Of a stretch of 64,000 nt of DNA, positions 44,979 to 54,281 are shown piece after piece. The notes under the pieces were generated by a model. The model made no database searches. It had not been told where the DNA came from and saw only the letters and a list, made by a program, of their open reading frames with translations. A program made the translations under genes and the position numbers. Every line of letters starts with the position of its first letter. Within the stretch, counting starts at the first letter, position 1. Source of the stretch: Alteromonas lipotrueae (GTDB lineage: Bacteria > Pseudomonadota > Gammaproteobacteria > Enterobacterales > Alteromonadaceae); NCBI RefSeq assembly GCF_019249215.1, contig NZ_JAESDI010000002.1, positions 248,001 to 312,000 on the forward strand, in the 5' to 3' direction.

Positions 44979-45349
44979 CGTACTATTTTCTTACTCTAAT
45001 ACATGGCGTTGAACTTACCTTCATCAATAGATGAAAATTATGAGGGTAAGTTGTTATGTGTTAGAAAATTTCATGAATGATAGATCTTGACAACTTACCG
45101 AGCTTGATCAGTTAACGAAAACTTTTATCCCCAATGCACCGCCACTAGCGATCCTTATACCGTTAAAGATCTACTTATCAGCCGATCTAAAATAAACTTG
45201 CTACAGCCCTTGATTTAATTGAGCTAACGTGATCTGACCAGTTAGTCTAGTCAGATCATGATCTTATTTTAAATTTATAAGCTTAGGGAGTTACCAACAA
45301 CTTGATCCACACTTTATCCACAGGCTTGAAAGTGCGATAAACCTTGATT
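44979..45349. other. Gene-free region with origin-like GATC/DnaA-box cluster
   Basis: This 371-bp gap has no plausible gene. Nine GATC sites fall in 225 bp (45083, 45106, 45150, 45168, 45184, 45231, 45254, 45260, 45304), about ten times the random rate; six of them read GATCT. A perfect DnaA box TTATCCACA lies at 45314-45322, with one-mismatch relatives at 45125 (TTATCCCCA) and 45303 (TGATCCACA). An AT-rich stretch covers 45260-45282. An inverted repeat GATCTGAC/GTCAGATC is at 45231-45257, and AACTTACC/GGTAAGTT at about 45012-45052. The pattern is that of an enterobacterial-type replication origin or SeqA/DnaA-binding locus; activity is unproven. Confidence 0.55.
45314..45322 (+). promoter_or_regulatory. 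Perfect DnaA box
   Basis: TTATCCACA matches the high-affinity DnaA box consensus exactly. It lies at the right edge of a dense GATC cluster, 28 bp from the end of a convergent gene. A one-mismatch copy (TGATCCACA) lies 11 bp to its left in the same orientation. Confidence 0.6.
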
Positions 45350-46210
45350 CTACGGGCTTATATGGCTGATGAACCTTTGGTATTCTTCTATTGCAAAGTC
45401 GTGTTTTAGCGTAGCGTTATGCGTAGCACCTGGTACAACACTAATGTACTTTGCATCACTAGCGGCAGTAGCTAACAATTGCTTGCTGATTTCAAATGGG
45501 GTGATAACGTCTTTCTCACCCACTAATAGCCACAATGGGCCTTCGTAGTGTCTCAAAATAGGCGCTATTTGCATTAAGTGCACTTCAGGGTGAAGTTTCA
45601 TGCTGGTCAAAGAGTTAGAAAACCCAGGTACCATGTTCGCGATAAGATCGGATATATCGTTAAACGCCCCATCGAGCACTAGCCCACCGATAGGTTTGTT
45701 CGCTGCCACGTAACTCGCAAAATAACTGCCTACGCCTCGACCATGCACAATAGTGGGCAGCGACTTATCGAAAATACCTTCAGCGTAATCGAATACGGTC
45801 AATGCGTCGGCTTTAATAGCGTTAATGCTAAGCTTTTCAGATTTCTCACTGGCACCCACACCTTGATAATCCATCCAAAGAATATTCGCTGGAATCTTGC
45901 CTAAGCGATGCAGCACACTGTTGTTTTCACTCACCGGCATACGGTTATCGGCGTAAAAAACAATATTAACAACGGGATCGGCGTAAGACACCGCAACGCC
46001 TCTTAACGTGAGGCCTTGCCCATTATCAATCTCTACGCGAGTAATACCGGCCGAAGTTTGGTCTTGCTCAATGGCAGCATGTAGCTTTGTGGTGGTCAGT
46101 GGCTTTGTGTGATTGTCTTGATGAAAAAAAGCGCTTGGCGTCACATTAATCGCGCAAGCGGCTAAGCCTAATGACATAACAGCCACAGTGAATATTTTCG
46201 AAAATGTCAT
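45350..46210 (-). CDS. Alpha/beta-hydrolase-fold lipoprotein with altered nucleophile elbow
   Basis: A 286-aa lipoprotein: signal MTFSKIFTVAVMSLGLAAC with C19 as the lipidated residue. The remainder has the alpha/beta-hydrolase fold of the YfhR/BEM46 type: ILWMDYQGVGASEK (about 110-123), then strand LPTIVHG leading to the elbow, an acid in VGEKDVITP, and a histidine in PGATHNAT. At the elbow the sequence is GRGVGS (157-162), where GxSxG is expected, so the nucleophile serine appears replaced by G159. It may be a non-catalytic relative, or use a shifted serine (S162). It is transcribed 29 nt after the HAD phosphatase gene, probably as one operon. Confidence 0.75.
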   Translation of the reverse strand: MTFSKIFTVAVMSLGLAACAINVTPSAFFHQDNHTKPLTTTKLHAAIEQDQTSAGITRVEIDNGQGLTLRGVAVSYADPVVNIVFYADNRMPVSENNSVLHRLGKIPANILWMDYQGVGASEKSEKLSINAIKADALTVFDYAEGIFDKSLPTIVHGRGVGSYFASYVAANKPIGGLVLDGAFNDISDLIANMVPGFSNSLTSMKLHPEVHLMQIAPILRHYEGPLWLLVGEKDVITPFEISKQLLATAASDAKYISVVPGATHNATLKHDFAIEEYQRFISHISP

Positions 46211-46239
46211 ATCACAATCCTTGTAGACTAGGTATTCGC

Positions 46240-46833
46240 TTAAACCAATGAATTTACTATCTTACCGTCTTTTACCATAACACATACCATTCCTGCATCT
46301 AATGCTGCCCGCTGACCCATTTCAGTATCCTCAAATACAACACAATCTTCAGGCGCAACATTCATAACCTCGGCTGCCATTAGAAAGGTTTCTGGGTGTG
46401 GCTTACCATTAGTAACGTCATCTGCAGTTACCAATGCTTTCAATTGCTCGATAATATTGTGGTGCCCTAATAACCACTCGGCATGTTGTCGGTCAGAGCC
46501 TGTGCCTATGGCAATAGGATGGCTTTTTATGTAGTGATTAAATACGGCAAGGGTGTCTGGAATTAATTTAGGAATATCGAGCAACTTTTCTGAAGCGCGC
46601 TTTTTAAAGCCTGCCACTTCTGCTGTATCATTTTGTTTATTGTATCGTGCGTTCAACATTTCGACGGTTTCGAGCGTGGGTACGCCACCTAAACTGTGAA
46701 TGTAATCAGCATCAAATGGGTAGCCAAACACTTCACAAGTCACTTGCCACGCATTGATATGTCTGCACATTGAATCGACTAGGGTGCCATCCATATCAAA
46801 AATGATGCCTTTAAAAGACGATAAATCTATCAC
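46240..46833 (-). CDS. HAD-superfamily sugar-phosphate phosphatase/phosphoglucomutase-like
   Basis: A 197-aa HAD subfamily IA protein. The start is a GTG at 46833 (MIDLSSFKGIIFDMDGTLVDS), with AAGGAG 7 nt upstream; an open frame 11 codons longer begins with TTG and overlaps this site. The DxDGT motif gives D13 and D15; motif II is in IGTGSDR, the lysine in NGKPHPETF, and motif III VVFEDTEMG. It resembles the YqaB/beta-phosphoglucomutase branch, dephosphorylating small sugar phosphates. The substrate is not defined by sequence. Confidence 0.86.
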   Translation of the reverse strand: MIDLSSFKGIIFDMDGTLVDSMCRHINAWQVTCEVFGYPFDADYIHSLGGVPTLETVEMLNARYNKQNDTAEVAGFKKRASEKLLDIPKLIPDTLAVFNHYIKSHPIAIGTGSDRQHAEWLLGHHNIIEQLKALVTADDVTNGKPHPETFLMAAEVMNVAPEDCVVFEDTEMGQRAALDAGMVCVMVKDGKIVNSLV

Positions 46834-46888
46834 GGTCGCACTCCTTACGTTCGTTTTTTCAGCCAATTAAAGCCCAATATGTTTACTA

Positions 46889-48229
46889 CTAAGCGCTATC
46901 AATTACCGCTCTAGCTTGGGTAGCGTCGAAGTCTCGATTCACTTTTAAATATACCGTGCCATTTTGACTGTTTAAAGTCACCTCTAAAACGCCTGGAACC
47001 AAAGAAATATTTTTCTCTAACGCGTCTTGCTGATAAGCGTCGAAGCTACCATTCATCATGACACGCTTAACGCGACTCACTTCCTTTAGCCCCCAAATTA
47101 CATAGAGCCAAAGTACCGTGCTTATTGCGCCAACCAGATACGCCACTTCAGGCGACCAGAAATTGGTCACAACGCCAGATAACATGCCGCCTAAAAAGGC
47201 ACCAAAGAATTGGAAGCTTGCATAAATTCCCATGGCCGTACCTTTTTGCCCCGCTGGCGCAATACTCGATACCAGGGCGGGAAAGTTAGCTTCTAGGTAA
47301 TTAAATCCGGTAAAAAAGAGCACGATAGCAGCTGTGGTTACCCACCAGCTGTGGTCTTTCATGCTAAGCGCTGCAAAAGCAGCCCCCATAAGTACAGCGG
47401 CAAAGAGCAAATAAGACTTAGGCGTTCGGCCTCGGGCCATCCCCATCATAATCACCAAACCCACCACCGAAATACCTAATACCGGTAAGTACACCGTCCA
47501 GTGACTATCAAGAGCCATATCAAAATGAAGTAACGTTAAGGGCAGTTGTACGAAAAGCAAAGTGATAAGCATGTGCAAAATAAGCACGCTAACGTTTAAG
47601 CGCCAAAGCTGTGAAGAGAACACCAAGCGTTTTAGTTGACCCTTTTGCGGTAGCGTATCGCCGCTACTGAGTATTTCGCCATTAGGCACAATCCATTGAA
47701 CCAAAGGCATACAAACAATGGCTAACACACCGGTGATAGCAAAAATACCAGCCAACCCCCAATTGTTCGCAATTAATGGCCCTAACAGCACAGCCAAATA
47801 AAAGGAAAAACCAATAGCAATGCCGATGACAGCCAGTACTTTTGCTCTTTGGCTTTCACGGCTAACGTCGGTGGCTAATGCCATAATGGCACCGGCGATA
47901 GCACCTGCTCCTTGTAATATGCGACCAACGATAAGCCAGGCCATGGTATCAGCGTTGGCCGCCACGAAACTACCGAACGCAAATACAGCCAATCCGGCTA
48001 AAATTACTGGCTTGCGACCCCATTTGTCAGACATCATACCCATTGGAATTTGCAAAGCAGCTTGCGTTAAACCGTATCCACCCACCGCTAACCCCACCAT
48101 GAAAGGCGAGTAGTCTGAATAATCCATAGCAGCGACGGCTAACACCGGCATCACCATAAATAAGCCCAGCATGCGAAGTACATAAACAGATGCAAGCGCT
48201 AGCGAGGCGCGCAATTCCAAAGCGTTCAA
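46889..48229 (-). CDS. MFS transporter with C-terminal soluble domain
   Basis: A 446-aa major-facilitator permease. Twelve helices fill about residues 8-385, with the motif MSDKWGRKPVILAG in loop 2-3. A C-terminal soluble tail of about 60 residues (ISLVPGVLEVTLNSQNGTVYLKV) has the ferredoxin-like pattern of a heavy-metal-associated domain but lacks the CxxC metal site. The gene is divergent from uvrA, with 211 bp between. As I recall, an MFS gene in this place between uvrA and ssb is common in related genera. A drug or metabolite efflux role is likely, the substrate unknown. Confidence 0.85.
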   Translation of the reverse strand: MNALELRASLALASVYVLRMLGLFMVMPVLAVAAMDYSDYSPFMVGLAVGGYGLTQAALQIPMGMMSDKWGRKPVILAGLAVFAFGSFVAANADTMAWLIVGRILQGAGAIAGAIMALATDVSRESQRAKVLAVIGIAIGFSFYLAVLLGPLIANNWGLAGIFAITGVLAIVCMPLVQWIVPNGEILSSGDTLPQKGQLKRLVFSSQLWRLNVSVLILHMLITLLFVQLPLTLLHFDMALDSHWTVYLPVLGISVVGLVIMMGMARGRTPKSYLLFAAVLMGAAFAALSMKDHSWWVTTAAIVLFFTGFNYLEANFPALVSSIAPAGQKGTAMGIYASFQFFGAFLGGMLSGVVTNFWSPEVAYLVGAISTVLWLYVIWGLKEVSRVKRVMMNGSFDAYQQDALEKNISLVPGVLEVTLNSQNGTVYLKVNRDFDATQARAVIDSA

Positions 48230-48440
48230 AGCTGTACCGTTCCTCTAAATCAGTCTGACAGATAGTGTGGGCGCGAAGTGTAGCATATATTGATAAGCTG
48301 CCCACGTTCGCAATAATCGATTAATGTAATCTTAAGGTGATCTCATTGATAGCCAATCAGTATAACTTGATCATGCAATGCAATATCAATTTGCTTGACG
48401 ACTATGGCATACTGATTCTTTTTTTCGCACTTAGGCTTCA

Positions 48441-51275
48441 ATGGATAAAATCGAGATACGCGGTGCTCGCACCCACAATTTGAAAAATATCGATTTAACA
48501 CTGCCCCGAGACAAGCTGGTAGTGATAACTGGGCTTTCAGGCTCAGGTAAATCGTCTTTAGCATTCGATACCCTATACGCAGAAGGCCAACGTCGTTACG
48601 TTGAGTCGTTGTCTGCGTATGCTCGTCAGTTTTTGTCTATGATGGAAAAACCTGATGTTGATCATATAGAAGGTTTGTCGCCAGCTATATCCATTGAGCA
48701 AAAATCAACGTCGCATAACCCGCGTTCTACTGTGGGTACTATTACCGAAATTTACGATTACCTTCGTTTGATGTTTGCCCGTGTTGGCACGCCACGATGC
48801 CCTGACCACGATGTGCCGCTAGACGCACAAACCGTGAGCCAGATGGTAGATAAGGTGCTGGCAATGCCAGAAGGCAGCAAATTAATGTTGCTGGCGCCTA
48901 TCGTGAAAGAACGTAAAGGTGAACATTTAAAAACCCTGCAAAACTTGTCTGCCCAAGGTTTTATTCGTGCGCGAATAGATGGCGATGTATGTGACCTGTC
49001 CGATCCACCGCCGTTAGATTTACATAAAAAGCATACTATCGAAGTGGTAGTAGACCGTTTTAAAGTGCGTGACGACCTTGCATTGCGCTTATCAGAATCG
49101 TTTGAAACTGCATTAGCGTTGGCTGGCGGGAATGCGCTTGTAGCCGACATGGACAATAGCGATGCTGAAGAAATTGTATTTTCAGCTAACTTCGCCTGCC
49201 CACACTGTGGTTACAGTATTAGTGAATTAGAGCCTAGATTGTTCTCGTTCAACAACCCTGCTGGGGCGTGCCCAACCTGTGATGGTTTAGGGACAAGACA
49301 GTTTTTCGACCCAACACGTGTGGTGGGTAACGACGAGTTAAGTCTTGCAGGCGGCGCGGTTCGTGGTTGGGACAAACGTAGCTATTACTATTTTCAAATG
49401 TTGCAATCGGTTGCCGACCATTACGAATTCGATCTTACTGGCCCTTTCGGCGAGTTAGACGATAAGCACAAAGACATTGTGTTGTATGGCTCTAAAGGTA
49501 AATCACTCGCATTTAAATACATAAACGAACGCGGCGACGTGATGGAGCGTAAGCATCCGTTCGAAGGCATTATTCCGAACATGGAGCGCCGCTACAGGGA
49601 AACCGAGTCTAATGCTGTGCGTGAAGAGCTTGCTAAATACTTAAGCCAACAGCACTGTAGCAGCTGTAATGGCACACGCCTGCGCGTAGAAGCGCGCAAT
49701 GTGTTTATAGAAGGCACAACTCTGCCCACCATTGCTGATAAATCTATTGCCGATGCGTACGACTTTTTCGAAAATTTATCGCTAACAGGCCAAAAAGCCC
49801 AGATTGCAGAGAAAATTCTAAAAGAAATTCTCGACCGTTTACGCTTTTTGGTTAACGTTGGCTTGAACTACTTATCCCTTTCGCGCAGCGCCGATACTTT
49901 GTCAGGCGGTGAAGCACAGCGTATTCGCCTTGCTAGCCAAATTGGTGCTGGCCTAGTTGGCGTAATGTATGTTCTTGATGAACCCTCTATTGGGCTTCAC
50001 CAAAGAGACAACGAACGCTTATTGAAAACCCTAAGACACTTGCGTGATTTAGGTAACACGGTATTGGTGGTTGAGCATGATGAAGACGCCATTCGTGAAG
50101 CCGATTATATCGTGGATATTGGCCCTGGAGCCGGTGTACATGGCGGAGAGATTATTGCCGAAGGTCAGCTTGAAGACATTCTAGCAAGTGAAGACTCACT
50201 TACTGGAAAGTACTTATCTGGCCGTGAAAAAATAGTTATACCTGAAGTTCGCACACCCATTAAAGATGATAAATGGTTGGAATTAAAAGGCGCCACAGGT
50301 AACAACTTGAAGTCGGTAGACTTGCGAGTGCCTATGGGCGTGATGACCTGCGTAACCGGGGTTTCTGGTTCTGGTAAATCGACCCTTATTAACGATACTT
50401 TCTATAAAATCGCCCACTGCGAATTAAACAAAGCCACCACTTCTGAGCCTGCCCCTTATACCTCAATGACAGGGTTAGATCAGCTCGATAAAGTGGTCGA
50501 TATTGACCAAAGCCCTATTGGCAGAACGCCCCGTTCTAACCCTGCAACTTACGCTGGAATTTTCACGCCTATTCGTGAAATATTCGCCGGAACGCAGGAA
50601 GCACGCTCTCGCGGTTACAAGCCAGGACGCTTTAGTTTTAACGTGAAAGGCGGTCGTTGTGAAGCGTGTCAGGGCGACGGTGTGATAAAAGTAGAAATGC
50701 ACTTCTTACCCGATGTATACGTGCCATGTGATGTATGCCAAGGCAAGCGCTACAACCGTGAAACCTTAGAAGTAAAATACAAAGACAAAAACATTCATGA
50801 AGTGCTAGAAATGACGGTAGAAGATGCTCGAGAGTTTTTCGACCCTATCCCCGCGATAGCGCGTAAGCTGCAAACGTTAAAAGATGTAGGCTTGGCTTAC
50901 ATTCGTTTAGGACAAGCAGCCACAACGTTATCAGGCGGTGAAGCACAACGGGTTAAGTTAGCTAAAGAACTGTCGAAACGTGATACTGGCCAAACGCTGT
51001 ATATTTTAGATGAACCCACTACCGGGCTTCATTTCCATGATATTAAACAGTTGCTCGCCGTACTGCACCGACTCCGTGACCATGGCAATACAGTGGTAGT
51101 CATTGAGCACAACCTTGATGTGGTCAAAACTGCCGACTGGATCATCGATTTGGGCCCAGAAGGTGGTTCAGGCGGTGGTCAAATTATTGCTGAAGGTACG
51201 CCTGAGTTGGTGGCTGAATCTACAGTGTCTCATACCGGCCGCTTCTTAAAGCCGATGCTTGAAGCACAAGCCTAA
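48441..51275 (+). CDS. uvrA: Excinuclease ABC subunit A
   Basis: The damage-recognition ATPase of nucleotide excision repair, acting with UvrB. At 944 aa it is full length. The first ATP site has [14 protein letters not shown] near 31-44 and the signature [13 protein letters not shown] near 486-498; the second has [13 protein letters not shown] near 640-652 and [13 protein letters not shown] near 831-843. Zinc-module cysteines are seen in CPHCGYS...CPTCDGLG and CEACQGDG...CDVCQGKRY. The start ATG has AGG upstream. No clear LexA box was found in the promoter gap. It ends in a strong terminator. Confidence 0.98.
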   Translation: MDKIEIRGARTHNLKNIDLTLPRDKLVVITGLSGSGKSSLAFDTLYAEGQRRYVESLSAYARQFLSMMEKPDVDHIEGLSPAISIEQKSTSHNPRSTVGTITEIYDYLRLMFARVGTPRCPDHDVPLDAQTVSQMVDKVLAMPEGSKLMLLAPIVKERKGEHLKTLQNLSAQGFIRARIDGDVCDLSDPPPLDLHKKHTIEVVVDRFKVRDDLALRLSESFETALALAGGNALVADMDNSDAEEIVFSANFACPHCGYSISELEPRLFSFNNPAGACPTCDGLGTRQFFDPTRVVGNDELSLAGGAVRGWDKRSYYYFQMLQSVADHYEFDLTGPFGELDDKHKDIVLYGSKGKSLAFKYINERGDVMERKHPFEGIIPNMERRYRETESNAVREELAKYLSQQHCSSCNGTRLRVEARNVFIEGTTLPTIADKSIADAYDFFENLSLTGQKAQIAEKILKEILDRLRFLVNVGLNYLSLSRSADTLSGGEAQRIRLASQIGAGLVGVMYVLDEPSIGLHQRDNERLLKTLRHLRDLGNTVLVVEHDEDAIREADYIVDIGPGAGVHGGEIIAEGQLEDILASEDSLTGKYLSGREKIVIPEVRTPIKDDKWLELKGATGNNLKSVDLRVPMGVMTCVTGVSGSGKSTLINDTFYKIAHCELNKATTSEPAPYTSMTGLDQLDKVVDIDQSPIGRTPRSNPATYAGIFTPIREIFAGTQEARSRGYKPGRFSFNVKGGRCEACQGDGVIKVEMHFLPDVYVPCDVCQGKRYNRETLEVKYKDKNIHEVLEMTVEDAREFFDPIPAIARKLQTLKDVGLAYIRLGQAATTLSGGEAQRVKLAKELSKRDTGQTLYILDEPTTGLHFHDIKQLLAVLHRLRDHGNTVVVIEHNLDVVKTADWIIDLGPEGGSGGGQIIAEGTPELVAESTVSHTGRFLKPMLEAQA

Positions 51276-51306
51276 GCTGACGAGCATAAAGGCTTAGTAT
51301 CAAAAC

Positions 51307-51337
51307 AAAAAAACGCGCCATGTCGGCGCGTTTTTTT
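51307..51337. terminator. Terminator after uvrA
   Basis: A perfect 13-bp stem (51307-51319 with 51325-51337; core ACGCGCC/GGCGCGT) around a 5-nt loop, ending in seven Ts on the plus strand and seven on the minus strand. It can end uvrA and the convergent Hsp70-like gene. Confidence 0.93.
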
Positions 51338-51390
51338 ATGTAGTTTTTATGTAGTTCGGTTAAATACTTAGGTACTTAACTGACCACGCT

Positions 51391-52890
51391 TTAAAACTTA
51401 AATGCTTGAATAGCCAAGCCTTCGCACACCGAGTTAAACGCATCATTCTCTAGTCGAGGTAGCCCGGTAAGTAGCTCTTCATACAGTGCGTCGATAATAA
51501 TCGGTGATAAGCTCATACCGCCGGTAACCATCACTACCTCGGGTGCCGCGCTGCTTTTTTCTAAACATTCCACCACTAACGCTTTTACCTTGCTTAACCA
51601 AGGCTTTAATGCACTTTTTAAGTCTTCGGTACTAATGTTTACATCAAAATCATCTTCAATGTAATGTAGCGGTAAGGTGATCTTATCTTTACTAGAAAGC
51701 AGTTCTTTTGCCATTCTTACCGAATTAACCACCCGCGCCGACAATTTGTTTTCTTGCACTAGCAACAAACGCTCTAATTGCTCTGGGTTCTTGGTTACTG
51801 ACATGGTTTGGGAAATCTCTAAGCCATAATCATCTGAGAAGAACCGAGTAAGAGCAGGAATATTATCAACCGCACACATATCTGAGTAATAGGTAGGAGG
51901 AATGGGCAGGCCATTAATCATTTTTAGCCCCATTCCCATTTCAGGCGCAACGACTTTCAGCAATAGGCTTTTATCGCAGTCCATACCACCTAACCGTCTT
52001 CCGGTTACCGATAACACGTCCTGCTTTCTATCTAATTGGTTATTACGTTCTGGTGAAAGATTAATACAACAGATATCTGTAGTACCACCGCCAATATCAA
52101 CAATAAGTGCGGTAGTGTCGCGGGGTAATGTCTGCTCAATTTTATACGCTGCCGCAATTGGCTCATCCAAAAAGTTAATTTTACTAAAACCAGCATTCGA
52201 TGCTGCCTCAGTCATAATTTGAATGGCTTGGGTATTTCCCACTTCACCTCGAGTACCGTGAAACTTAACCGGGCGACCTATAACTACCGATGAAACAGGC
52301 TTTTCTAATTGGGTTTCGGCACACTGTTTAAAGTAGGCTAGCTGTTTGGCGATAATGCCAATAAACGCCTTTTTTTGGTCGCCATCAAGGGATGCGCCTA
52401 GAAAGTTTTTAGGTGAGTAAATAAGCCGGCCTTTATCAGGCATTTTTAAAAAGCGCTTAAATCCCTCTTCACCGAAGGCAAACTTGCCATGCTCTACTAA
52501 GCGTAATAATGGAATTTCTTCCAGCGACATTGCGTGCATAAGCTGCTGAATAGCCTTACGTTGCAACGCAGGTCGGTTATGGTATTCACCACGAAGCGAT
52601 TCAATGCGGTTGCTATAGCGCGACTGCTCTTTGGGATCTTTAGCGTCGTAATAGCCCTGCTTGGCTTTGTCTATTTGCTCGTTAATTAAACGCTGCAACT
52701 GCGACACTTTAGCTTCCACCATGGCATCAGGCGGAGGCGGCAGTTCATCCTCAAAGTATATAAATACAGACGAGCGAATTTTATTGCCTTGCTCAAGTGA
52801 CGGGTCGAGTTTTATATGTCTATGGGTAGCGCCATCAAAGTACACCACCTCAGAATTTGAGGTACCGTAATCAATCCCAATTGCAGTCAT
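51391..52890 (-). CDS. Hsp70-family protein (YegD-like)
   Basis: A 499-aa actin-fold ATPase of the Hsp70 family, without the DnaK substrate-binding domain and so similar in plan to YegD. Nucleotide-site motifs are GIDYGTSNSEVVYF (5-18), FLDEPIAAAYKIE, ALIVDIGGGTTDICCI and the adenosine loop MVTGGMSLSP. A helical insert (about 55-130, KVSQLQRLINEQIDKAKQ) is charged and coiled-coil-like. Such proteins are presumed chaperones or assembly factors; no partner is shown by the context, since the neighbours are uvrA and a divergent thioesterase operon. Confidence 0.87.
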   Translation of the reverse strand: MTAIGIDYGTSNSEVVYFDGATHRHIKLDPSLEQGNKIRSSVFIYFEDELPPPPDAMVEAKVSQLQRLINEQIDKAKQGYYDAKDPKEQSRYSNRIESLRGEYHNRPALQRKAIQQLMHAMSLEEIPLLRLVEHGKFAFGEEGFKRFLKMPDKGRLIYSPKNFLGASLDGDQKKAFIGIIAKQLAYFKQCAETQLEKPVSSVVIGRPVKFHGTRGEVGNTQAIQIMTEAASNAGFSKINFLDEPIAAAYKIEQTLPRDTTALIVDIGGGTTDICCINLSPERNNQLDRKQDVLSVTGRRLGGMDCDKSLLLKVVAPEMGMGLKMINGLPIPPTYYSDMCAVDNIPALTRFFSDDYGLEISQTMSVTKNPEQLERLLLVQENKLSARVVNSVRMAKELLSSKDKITLPLHYIEDDFDVNISTEDLKSALKPWLSKVKALVVECLEKSSAAPEVVMVTGGMSLSPIIIDALYEELLTGLPRLENDAFNSVCEGLAIQAFKF

Positions 52891-53060
52891 AATTATTGTT
52901 TAATCAGAAATTTGGCGCAGATTGTAATTTAAAATTAAGCTGGGATCACTTTTCATCTTAATTTGGTTTTCTAATGTATACCCAGATTGCGCCAGATTAC
53001 TGAAAAACCCGATTTAGCGTGATAAAGTGAGGACACATTACGATTAAAATAAGAGGCGAT

Positions 53061-53495
53061 ATGTCAGCTGTAACTCCATCTGAAACCTTCCCTATGGAAA
53101 TGTCATTCGAAGTACGGTTTTGTGAGACCGATGCCCTGCAACACGTGAGCAACACCGCGTTAGTCAGCTGGTTTGAAGCCGCTCGCGATCCTATCTTCAG
53201 AATGTTCACACCTACTATGGATTTACAGAACTGGCCGCTTATTTTAGCAAGCTACAAAGTCGATTTTCTTGCGCAAATTTTTTACGGGAAAACGGTTACC
53301 GTAAAAACGTATATTAGCCGTTTAGGTAACAGTGCATTTGATGTGTACCAAGAACTTTGGCAAGACGGTAACCTGTGCTCAACGGGAGTAACGACTATGG
53401 TACATTTCGATTATCAGCAGCAGCGTTCAGCCCCGATTCCTGACAATATAAAAGCGACGTTACAAGCACACTTTAAGGCGCTACCTAATGACTGA
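53061..53495 (+). CDS. Acyl-CoA thioesterase, hotdog-fold 4HBT family
   Basis: A 144-aa hotdog-fold thioesterase of the YbgC/4-hydroxybenzoyl-CoA type. The catalytic segment is ETDALQHVSNTALVSWFE, with D24, H28 and N31 in the family positions, followed by the central helix. The ILASYKVDFLAQIFYGKTVTV segment is the usual second signature. AGAGG lies ahead of the ATG. It overlaps the downstream dioxygenase gene by 8 bases. It should hydrolyse an acyl-CoA or acyl-carrier thioester; the acyl group is not known. Confidence 0.88.
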   Translation: MSAVTPSETFPMEMSFEVRFCETDALQHVSNTALVSWFEAARDPIFRMFTPTMDLQNWPLILASYKVDFLAQIFYGKTVTVKTYISRLGNSAFDVYQELWQDGNLCSTGVTTMVHFDYQQQRSAPIPDNIKATLQAHFKALPND

Positions 53496-54189
53496 TTTAA
53501 TTGACGTTGTTGATGATGTTTTATCACCGGAATTGTGTACCCAACTTATTGAGCGCTTTGAAAAAAGCCCAAACCTTACCCAAGGGAAAACGGGCGGCGG
53601 TGTCGATTTAGATAAGAAGCGTAGTGTTGATGTGTCTATATCTCAACAGCCTGAGTTTGCTGACTTATTTAAGCAGGTCATGCAGTTAACAGGCGAGCAG
53701 TTGGTTAAGTACATTGAGAAATACTATTACGCCTTGGTTGGCCCAATAGGGTTGACAGTTCGCCATCCAAAAACCGGCGAGCCCGTTAAACTAACGGGTG
53801 ATAACTTTGAAGAAGTGGGCAAACCTAACCTTCATAATTTGGTTAATTACCTCTTTCGAATTGGCGATATTAATGCCCAGCGCTATACTGCGGGTAACGG
53901 CGGTTACCCTTATTGGCACTCTGAAGTTTACCCACAAGCGCCTCATAATGAAGCTTTGCATCGCGTTCTGCTGTTTATGTTTTACTTAAATGATGTGGAA
54001 GATGGCGGGGAAACCGAATTTTATTATCAAGATAGAGCAGTAAAGCCTGAAGCAGGCAGAATGGTGATTGCTCCTGCTTATTTTACCCATACTCACCGTG
54101 GGCAAATACCTAAAAGCAACGACAAGTACATTCTAACCTCGTGGCTGCTGTTCAATCGCGCAGAACAAATTTATACACCACAAGGCTAG
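53488..54189 (+). CDS. 2-oxoglutarate/Fe(II) dioxygenase, prolyl-4-hydroxylase-like
   Basis: A 233-aa double-stranded beta-helix oxygenase of the prolyl-4-hydroxylase type. Iron ligands appear as H144 and E146 (YWHSEVY) with a distal histidine in THTHRG (H201 or H203), and the 2-oxoglutarate-binding basic residue K213 (DKYILTSW). The first ligand pair is HxE rather than the common HxD. The strand FYLNDVEDGGETEF (165-178) is typical of the family. It shares a transcript with the thioesterase gene, which it overlaps, but the substrate is not indicated. Confidence 0.85.
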   Translation: MTDLIDVVDDVLSPELCTQLIERFEKSPNLTQGKTGGGVDLDKKRSVDVSISQQPEFADLFKQVMQLTGEQLVKYIEKYYYALVGPIGLTVRHPKTGEPVKLTGDNFEEVGKPNLHNLVNYLFRIGDINAQRYTAGNGGYPYWHSEVYPQAPHNEALHRVLLFMFYLNDVEDGGETEFYYQDRAVKPEAGRMVIAPAYFTHTHRGQIPKSNDKYILTSWLLFNRAEQIYTPQG

Positions 54190-54200
54190 GCTATATTTAT

Positions 54201-54281
54201 GCCTATAAGGGGACTCTTAGCCTATGAGGAGCTTTGGCCTGCCTAAAAGGAGCTTACGCTGGCCTAAAAGGCGCTTATCGC
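54201..54281. repeat. Degenerate tandem repeat, four units of about 20 bp
   Basis: Four imperfect copies begin at 54201, 54220, 54241 and 54262, each starting GCCTA and close to the consensus GCCTAWRAGGMGCTTA. Spacings are 19, 21 and 21 bp. The block fills the gap between the convergent dioxygenase and DUF3299 genes; the last unit forms the 3' end of the latter. No hairpin with T-run is evident here. Confidence 0.6.

Noticed and set aside
48230..48440. Search for an SOS LexA box ahead of uvrA
   Set aside because: No CTGT-N8-ACAG-like palindrome was found by eye in the gap, so SOS control is not claimed.
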